This document shows, in pieces, positions 34,891 to 43,600 of a stretch of DNA of 64,000 bases. The translations under genes and the position numbers were made by a program. Positions within the stretch are counted from its first letter, which is position 1. Every line of letters starts with the position of its first letter. This DNA comes from Fagopyrum homotropicum (lineage: Eukaryota > Streptophyta > Magnoliopsida > Caryophyllales > Polygonaceae), in NCBI GenBank assembly GCA_033239125.1, contig BSWB01000005.1:14623447-14687446 (forward strand), in the 5' to 3' direction. The notes beneath the pieces were generated by a model. It was not told the origin of the DNA. It made no database searches and worked only from the letters and a program-made list of their open reading frames with translations.

Positions 34891-37800
34891 TCAACGGAGG
34901 AGGATAGGAGCTATCTCCTCGACCGGAGCTTCCGGTGTGTATTTCTTCAACCGTTGGCCATTAACCTTAAAACTTCCGCTTTGTTCACCCCATACTTCAA
35001 CTGCACCATGAGGGAAAACTCTTTTAATCACAAAAGGTCCTGTCCAACGGGATTTGAGCTTACCTGGAAATAGACGCAGCCTTGAGTTGAATAGGAGGAC
35101 TTGGTCTCCCTCCTTCAAGTCTTTTGGGATGATGTGTTTGTCATGCCAGCGCTTTGTCCGTTCCTTGTAATTCTTTGCATTCTCATACGCATTCAGTCGG
35201 AGCTCATCTAGCTCATTGATGTCGAAGAGCCGCTTCTCTCCAGCTTCTTTCATGTCGAAGTTGAGCCACTTGATAGCCCAATAAGCCTTATGCTCTAGCT
35301 CTACAGGAAGATGACATGATTTACCATAAACGAGATTATAGGGAGTCGTACCTATTGGTGTCTTGAAGGCCGTTCTGTATGCCCATAGTGCATCGTCCAG
35401 CTTCATTGACCAATCTTTCCGTGTTTTAGAGACGGTCTTCTCTAAAATCCCTTTAATCTCTCTATTGGATATCTCGACTTGTCCGCTGGTTTGCGGATGG
35501 TAAGGTGTAGCTATCTTATGGGTCACCCCATACTTAGCTAATAGAGTCTCGAATCGACGGGCTGTGAAATGCGTTCCTCCGTCACTAATGATGGTTCGGG
35601 GAGTTCCAAACCTTGGGAAGATCGTTTTGTTGAGGAACTTCACCACTACCATTGCATCATTAGTAGGGGAAGCGATTGCCTCCACCCATCTTGAGACATA
35701 GTCTACGGCAAGAAGTATATACTGGTTGCCGCATGAAGATGGGAAAGGTCCCATAAAGTCGATGCCCCATACATCAAAGATCTCTACTTCTTGTATGTTG
35801 TTGAGAGGCATCTCATTCCTCCTGGATATATTACCTGTCCTTTGACAAGCATCACAAGAAACAACAAACTTTTGCACATCTTTGAAAAGTGTAGGCCAAT
35901 AAAAGCCGGAGCGAAGTACCTTAGCACAAGTCTTGTGGGAACTAGCATGTCCGCCACATGGTAGAGAATGGCAGTGTCGGATGACACTATCTATCTCATC
36001 TTCGGGAACACATCTCCTGTAGATGCCATCTGGACCTCTTTTGAATAGAAGAGGTTCGTTCCAATAAAAATGCCGGACGTCTCTCAAGAACTTCTTCTTT
36101 TGAGCATATGAAAGTCCGGGTGGGATCTCTTGACAAACAAGGTAATTTACAATGTCAGCAAACCATGGATCATTACCTTGTGATATGTGTTGAAGACACT
36201 CTTCAATCTCGTGCAACTGCTCGTCAGGGAAGGAATCGTCTATCGGAAGTTCATCCGACTCGCTAGTGAGTTGTGGAAGACGACTAAGGTGATCGGCGAC
36301 GGAGTTCTCCGATCCTTTCTTATCACGGATCTCTAAATCGAACTCTTGTAAGAGTAAGATCCATCGTAGAAGCCTTGGCTTCGCATCCTTCTTCGTGAAT
36401 AAGTATCGGATTGCGGAGTGGTCCGTATAGACTATCACTTTCGCGCCTACAAGATGGGAACGAAATTTCTCAAATGCATATACTACGGCTAAAAGTTCCT
36501 TTTCCGTAGTTGCGTAGTTGTACTGAGCCTCATCTAGCGTTTTGCTAGCGTAGTAGATGGCATGAGTGCGACCATCTTTCTTCTGTCCAAGAACGGCTCC
36601 TATGGCAACATCGCTTGCGTCGCACATGACCTCGAAAGGAAGAGTCCAATCGGGTGGTTGAATGATTGGTGCTGAAATCAAAGTTCTTTGATCCTGCAAA
36701 AAGCATCTAAACAATCTTTCGAAAATTCGAAAGTTGCATCTTTCATCAAAAGATTAGTCAAAGGTTTTGAAATCTTGGAAAAATCCTTTATGAATCTCCT
36801 ATAGAAGCCTGCATGTCCTAAGAAGCTTCTAATTCCTTTTACCGATGAAGGGGGAGGTAACTTCTCAATGGTCTCTATCTTTGATCGATCTACCTCTATT
36901 CCCCTTTGTGACACTAAGTGACCTAACACAATTCCTTCGGTGACCATGAAATGACACTTTTCCCAGTTTAAGACTAAGTTAGTGTCTTCACATCTCTTAA
37001 GAACTAGTGAAAGGTTATAGAGACAGTTATCAAAGGAAGAACCATATACCGAAAAGTCGTCCATGAAGACTTCCATGATATTCTCTACATATTCGGAGAA
37101 GATTGCCATCATACACCTTTGGAAGGTGGCTGGAGCGTTGCATAAACCGAACGGCATTCTTCTATAGGCGAACGTACCCCATGGGCACGTAAAGGTTGTC
37201 TTCTCTTGATCATCCGGATGAATTGGTATCTGAAAGAAACCGCTGTATCCATCTAAATAACAAAAGTAGGCATGTTGGGCTAACCTTTCCAACATTTGAT
37301 CGATGAAAGGAAGGGGGAAGTGGTCCTTCCTTGTGGCCACGTTCAGTTTGCGGTAGTCGATGCACATTCGCCACCCTGTAACTGTCCGTGTAGGGATGAG
37401 TTCGTTGTTCTTGTTGGCAACAACGGTAATGCCTCCTTTCTTGGGTACTACTTGTACCGGACTCACCCATTTGCTATCAGAAATCGGGAAGATGATACCT
37501 GCATCAAGTAGCTTAAGGATTTCTTTCTTCACGACCTCCTTCATTGCCGGGTTTAACCGTCTTTAAGGTTGGCGTGAAGGTTTATAATCCTCTTCCATTA
37601 ATATTTTGTGCATACATAGAGAAGGCTTTATTCCTACTAAATCATCAATGGTGTAACCTAGTGCTCTCCTATGTTGCTTCAAAACATGCATGAGTTTCTC
37701 TAATTCATCATCATTCAAATTTGCATTTACTATAACTGGATATGTGGAATCAGTGCCAAGGAATGCGTACCTTAAATGTGTGGGAAGTTGCTTCAATTCT

Positions 37801-38849
37801 AATGATGGAGGTACCTTGGTTGGTGATGAATCGTGGCTTTCGGGTGTTGTGGAAGAGGTCTCTAGAGGTGGAAGTACTTCATCATTAGATTCGGAAGCGG
37901 CTGCGGCGAAGTTTGGAGAATTCATAGAATTACCCATTGAATCGACCCCCCCTGTAATAAATCGGTCGATCTTCTGCACGATTTTTCTTTCTGTTGGAAA
38001 AAATCGTGCTACCTCTTGGTGAATCGGGCGATTTATTGTCGTCAGGTCGATTTTAGTTTCTGTCGAAAAAAATCGTGCTGAATCTTCAGAAATCGGACGA
38101 TTTATTTCTGACAGGTCGATTTTCTTCACAGTTTCCGGAGTCCACTCTAGTTCTTCAATTTTTGCTTCTAGCTCTTCCTCCACAGCATTTAATGCTTTCA
38201 CATCCTCATTGCAGTCATGTTCCACCCCTTCCTCCATGATGCTCATGCTAAGAACCTTTTGAAGAGGGTCCTTCATCAAGATTGAACTTACTATCTCTCT
38301 AGACTCTTCTTCCTCAACAATTTCAAATACGTCATCTTTCAAGGCTGGCTCCTTGATTAAGGAAGATAGTGTGAACTCTATCTTTTCTTCACCGATGTGG
38401 AAGGATAGCTGGCCGTTCTTGCAATCTACCATGCATCCAGATGTGGCGAGGAATGGTCTCCCAAGGATGATGGGAACCGGGTAATCTGCAGGTATGTCAA
38501 GAACGACAAAATCTATAGGTATGTAAAACTTACCTAGCTTTACTGGAATGTCTTCTAATATTCCCACCGGCTTAGTGGTGGAACGATCAGCCATGTAGAG
38601 TGTGATCTTCACCGGTCTAGGCTCTCCTAGACCAACTGTCTTGCATAAAGCTAGAGGTATGATACTCACACTTGCTCCAAGGTCACAAAGAGCATCATAG
38701 GTAGCTTCTCCCAAGGTGATGGATATGCAAAATGATCCTGGATCGCGGAGCTTGGGTGGCATATTTTCTGTCATAGTCTTGATGAGTTCGGATGACTCCA
38801 TACTCATCTTGACTTCTCCTATATCTTCCAACTTCCTCTTGTTGGAGAG
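34891..38849 (-). pseudogene. Element A pol: protease, RT, RNase H, integrase, broken
   Basis: Protease (LCDLGASVSIIPLALC) and the PR-RT linker lie in 38831-37563. A TAA (37565-37563) replaces a Gln codon kept in element B, just before the RT. RT (FMDDF box, GLCNAPATFQRC) is in 37544-36678. A frameshift near 36690-36714 separates it from RNase H (VMCDASDVAIGAVL, YTDHSAIRYL) and integrase (HCHSLPCGGH...CDACQRTG zinc finger; D in GIDFMGPF, D in IISDGG, E in NREIKG). A GPF/Y-type module ends the protein (SRWTGPFVIKRVFPHGAVEV). The catalytic residues are intact, but the polyprotein cannot be made in one piece. Confidence 0.92.
37945..38130. repeat. CGGNCG palindrome array inside the coding PR-RT linker of element A
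   Basis: About 2.5 units of roughly 75 bp containing AAAATCGACCTG, AATAAATCGNCCGATT and GCACGATTTTTTTC. Read as protein it gives repeats of KIDLxxINRPI...ARFFxTE. The same DNA unit recurs in the untranslated spacer at 34490-34626. Confidence 0.88.
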
Positions 38850-39150
38850 GATCTTGTTAGCATGAAATATTGTGATATTTTAGGCACGTTTTCTAATCGC
38901 AATTGATTCATATTGATAGTCTTTGATTGAGCTTTATGCATATATGAGCTAGTATTGCCTATATTGTCGATATGGATGTCTACACGAGTTCTATGTTGAT
39001 TTTAGGTGATTTGGAGCTATTTCCGAACGGAATTGAGCAAAGGAGAGTTGAGTTGATGTGTCCATAGACCAAGGGCACCTTTTGGAAGCAATTTGGAGTA
39101 TTAGATTGAGGAATGCACGAATGAAGGCAAGAATCACGGTTTTACCCTAA

Positions 39151-39275
39151 ATTATGGCCGTGGATCTTGATGCAGAATTCGATGTTCATTCCAGGGGATA
39201 TTACGGCCGTGGAAGCTATCCGTGTTTGTTTCCACGCCTCAAAATTACGGTCGTGGAAACTTCCACGACCGTGAT
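39151..39275. repeat. CGGNCG palindrome cluster upstream of the TATA box in element B LTR
   Basis: Contains ATTATGGCCGTGGA (39151), TTACGGCCGTGGAA (39200) and a paired copy, ATTACGGTCGTGGAA then TTCCACGACCGTGAT (39244-39275). A further TTCCACGACCGTGGAA is at 39925-39940. Repeated in the 3' LTR at 50563-50687 and 51337-51352. Confidence 0.88.
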
Positions 39276-39350
39276 CTTGGCGAATCTTTTCGCCACTTTC
39301 GAAGCCATAATCTTTTGAAGATTGGGCCGGGCCGACGTTTTGCCCTGCAT

Positions 39351-39358
39351 TATAAAAA
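39351..39358 (+). promoter_or_regulatory. Element B LTR TATA box
   Basis: TATAAAAAGG lies 76 bp downstream of the palindrome cluster and about 500 bp into the LTR, a plausible start of the element's transcript. Confidence 0.65.
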
Positions 39359-40558
39359 GGACGGATGAAGCAAGATTCCGTCACCTCGCTCCCGCACTTA
39401 CGACCTTTCAACCCTAAGTTTAGCGGCAAAAACGCAAGCTTAGCAACACACAAACCCTCATTCTTGGAGGTGATTTGGAAGAATTCATTGAAGTTCCAAA
39501 GTTCGTGTCGGAGAGTCGCTGTTGTGATCTTCGTGTGGAAGATCGAAGTTTCTTGAAGGATTTCGCAAGAAGATTCCTCTTCTTGCTTAGGTTTGATTTA
39601 GGATCGGATTGACATCCCGTTTCCTTTCTTTCCTAAGATTGTGATTGTTTATCTCGTTTTACATCTTTTGATAAACACTTGTTCTTGGCTGTGATTCTGA
39701 GATTCGATTGAAGATTATTGATAGTTCTTGAAAATTCCCATTTTCTATCCTTTAAATCTTGAATTAATATCAATATGACTGTTATTGGCTAAAAACCCTT
39801 AACAATTCTAAGGTGAAGGGTTGATAGTTGTGGCTTAGATGATGATAGATCGATCGTAAACAGATTAGACCCTGAGAGTTAGAGAATTGTCGCCGAAAAC
39901 CCTAAATCACGGGCTGTTCTTGAGTTCCACGACCGTGGAATCTCAAGATCCAACCGTAATTTCCTTAAAGTTTACGAGCCTGCTTTTATCTTGATCCAAA
40001 GTTAAAGATTTGCTTTAGCTTAGTTTAGACTTGTCTTTTCTAGGTGGTAGTGAAGCCTCAACAACCTCTACCTCGATTGTGAGCCTCAACAACCTCAATC
40101 GGATAAGTTAGTCTTGATCTTTAGATCATAGGTTTGGGTATTTGATGTTAATCCTTGTCCTTAGAACCTTTCTATATTGCGCCTCATCAACCTGTATAGG
40201 AAGAGTCTTTTGGGTGAGTTATATAAGGTTTTTGGAACCTCAACCGTACGATTACCTTACATTAGTATACCTTTGCATATCTTAACTCTGTCTTTACATT
40301 ATTAGTATATCTTGAATCGATTGCCACAGCTGGATACCTGGATCTTTAGGATTGTTGTTTTCCCAATATATTTGCAAAACTCTCATAATAACCGCTTGAT
40401 AACCTGCAATCGAGTTCGTTCCACCCAAATCCCTGTGTTCGATACTCTGGAATTCTTGCTTAACTATATCGATCCGTACACTGCGGGTTCGCTTGCTTGA
40501 TTTCAGTTTTATAAATATAAAGCTTATTTGCACACACCTCTAGGGGCGAACAAGTTTT

Positions 40559-40576
40559 TGGCGCCGTTGCCGGGGA
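40559..40576 (+). other. Element B primer-binding site (tRNA-Asp type)
   Basis: TGGCGCCGTTGCCGGGGA, six bases after the 5' LTR; this is the Athila-group primer site used to start minus-strand DNA synthesis. Confidence 0.85.
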
Positions 40577-40653
40577 TTTGGCTTCGACCGAATCCGGTAG
40601 CCGGTTGTCAAGCTTGGGAGCTTGCTCTCGTTATTTGATTTTTCTTTGAGTGT

Positions 40654-43600
40654 ATGCGCAGGTCTAGGAACACCGGAGATCTCTTACCTCTTGATCAAGA
40701 GTTAGAGAAAACCTTGAGGCAAAAGCGCAAGGAAAAGAGGATGGCTCAAGAAAACGAAAGCGATCTTCAAACTAAGTTGGCGGAGAAGGAAGCTCAACTC
40801 CGATGGAATGAGTCTTTCCTCCAAGACGAAATGGATCGTCATCAAACTCAAGTTAACGGTCTACAAGACGTGATCGCCCAAATGACGATAAAGATGAGCG
40901 ATCTTGAAAATAAAGTGGGGAAGAAGTCCTCGAGAAGAAGGACAAGGTCTAGAAGAAGAAACCACTCATCCACCGATGATAGTGATTCTTCCATGCCTCC
41001 TTTAGAAGAAATTGATCCCACGATCAATATAAATCCTTTCAATCAACAAGGAGCTGCTAACCGTCGCATTCCACCTAGAAATGCGAGGGTCGAACGTGTG
41101 GATAATGAGCCAAGAACTCTTGGCCAGCGGATGGATCCAACACAACAACCACGCCGTTTAGGTGTGAACTTTGATGCTGAAGATGTACAAGGGTTTAGCT
41201 TCAACCCTCAAGTCATCACTCTTGTTCGCCAAAGCCAGTTTGGCGGTACAAGCACCGAATCTCCACACCAACACTTGCAAAACTTTGAGTGTATGATGGA
41301 GACGATGAGGCCAAAGAGCGCCACTACCAACAGCTATAAGCTCAAACCTTTCTTTTTCTCTTTGAAAGGGAAAGCGCTATCTTGGTACCAAGCTCTTCCT
41401 AGTGGAAAGCTAGAGACGTGGGAAGACCTCTCCGCAGAGTTTCTCACCAAGTTCTTTCCGCCCTCCAAAACGGCGGAACTTAGAGGTAAGATTAATGCTT
41501 TTTCTATGAGACCTAACGAAAGTTTGTTTCAATCTTGGGAAAGGTTTCAGGATTTGCTCTTGGATTGCCCTCATCATGGCATATCCAAGCTTGCCTTGCT
41601 GGAAATTTACTACAAGGGGCTGGATGCGGGAACGCAATTCAACCTTCAATCCCTCTCATGTGGAACGTTCATGGACATGAGAGAAGATGACGCTTGGGAC
41701 TTCATTGAGAAGCAAGCAAGAGTCATAGAGAAGTATTCCCACCGGAAAGTGGAGGGAAATCGTGTGGAGCAAGGAGCAAAGCTCACACATGAAGCTCAAA
41801 ATCAAATTTTCTCCCTCAACAATGAGATCAAAGAGTTGAAGGAGACTATCAAGACCAACTTCCCAAAGCAACAAGAGAAGGATGTTGGCTATTTGGGCAA
41901 CAACAACGGCGGTGATAACACCAACCGCAACAACAACAACCGGAACAATAACCGGAATAACAATTGGAATGGAAACAACAACAACCGGAACAACAACAAT
42001 TGGAACAACAATCGGGGTTCGAACAACAACAATTGGCGCTCCAATCAGCAAAATTCCGGTAACTCCCATCCTTCCAATTCCAATCCACTAACTCCACCCT
42101 CTTCTTCCTCTACTCCTTTGAAAAGCCAGGGGCAATCATCAAATGGAGGAAACAACACGGGAAAAGAGAAGCCGGATCCCATGTTGGAGACGATCTTGGG
42201 AAAGCTTCAAGGGTTGGAGAACCGCATCATCAAGGTTGATGATCAAATTTCTAAGGTTGACAAAGCTCAAAAGGTTTTGGAAAATCAAATGTTCAACCAT
42301 GCGGAGGAAGTTCCTAGAAATCAAGGGAAGCTTCCAGGAAAGACGGAGGACAACCCTAAGGGAAGGGTGATGGCAATTACAACTAGGAGCGGAGTGACTA
42401 CCACCGATCCGCAGCCTACGTTTGTTGAAGTCCCCGTAGAGAAAAGTAAAGAAAAGGGGAAGGAGAAGGAAGATATCTATGTTCCTCCTCCGGCTTTCAA
42501 ACCTCCCCTACCATTCCCTCAATCTAGAGCGCGAGCACGCCTAGACAAGCAATTCGGTAAGTTCATAGAACTCATGAGCAAATTGCATATTAACATACCT
42601 TTCATTGATGCTATTGTAGGTATGCCGGCTTATGGCAAGTTCTTGAAGGAGCTCCTCTCTAACAAGAGGAAGCTAGAAGATTTTGGAGAAGTCAAGATGA
42701 GTTCGGACTCTTCGGACCTCATCAAGACTATGAAGGAGAAAATGCCCCCAAAGCTGAAAGATCCGGGGTCATTTTGTATTCCCATTGGAGTGGGGGAGGT
42801 CACATATGACGCTTTATGTGACTTGGGAGCAAGTGTGAGCATCTTACCACTTGCATTGTGCAGGAAGATCGGTTTAGGCGACCCTAAACCGGTAAAGATG
42901 ACGTTATACATGGCGGATCGATCCATTACTCGTCCCGTCGGTATTGTAGAAGACGTCCCGGTCAAGCTAGGCAAGTTCTTTGTCCCAATTGACTTTGTCG
43001 TGCTTGACATTCCTGCGGATAGTCCGGTCCCGATCATACTCGGAAGACCGTTTCTTGCAACTTCCGGCTGCATGGTCGATTGCAAGAATGGGAGACTCGC
43101 TTTTGACATTGGGGAAGAGAAAGTAGAATTCGTTCTTTCCACTCTAGTGAAGGAGCCAATCTTTGATGAGGAGATTTACAATTTCCAAGACGAAGAAGGT
43201 TTATCTAGGGAGGAGGTAAGTGCGATTCTCTTTAACGATCCTTTGCAAAAGGTTATTACTATGAGTCTAACCGATGTAGGAGGAGAAGAAGAGTGCAAAG
43301 AGGAAATTGAAGCCTTAGAGGCACAAGAAGAGATGCATGAAGTGGAGTTTGAGAAACTCCACGATGAGGCAGAAAACACTCGAATCCACGGTCATACTCT
43401 GTATTCCACGGCCGTGGATTCCATGACCAAATTCGACCTCCATTCCAGAGGATATTACGGCCGTGGAAAACCAGAGGAAACCGTGATTTTGACCGTGGAA
43501 AAGGACGATCGACACACTCCTTCAACTTCCTCTGATTCTTCTCCAATCCACTCAACATCCTTAGAAGCTTCCAAGGAAACATCGGAAGCTCCTCAAGGAT

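Larger units (their letters stand above)
38855..40552 (+). repeat. Element B 5' LTR
   Basis: Begins TGTTAGCATG and ends GGGGCGAACA. Compared with the 3' LTR I see two differences: T/C at about 39155 (ATTATGGCC vs ATTACGGCC) and T/C near 40467 (GGAATTCTT vs GGAATCCTT). Confidence 0.97.

Noticed and set aside
41656..42097. Minus-strand ORFs opposite the Asn-rich gag region (Val/Ile/Cys-rich)
   Set aside because: Shadows of AAC/AAT-rich coding sequence on the other strand; element A shows a similar shadow at 52471-52707.
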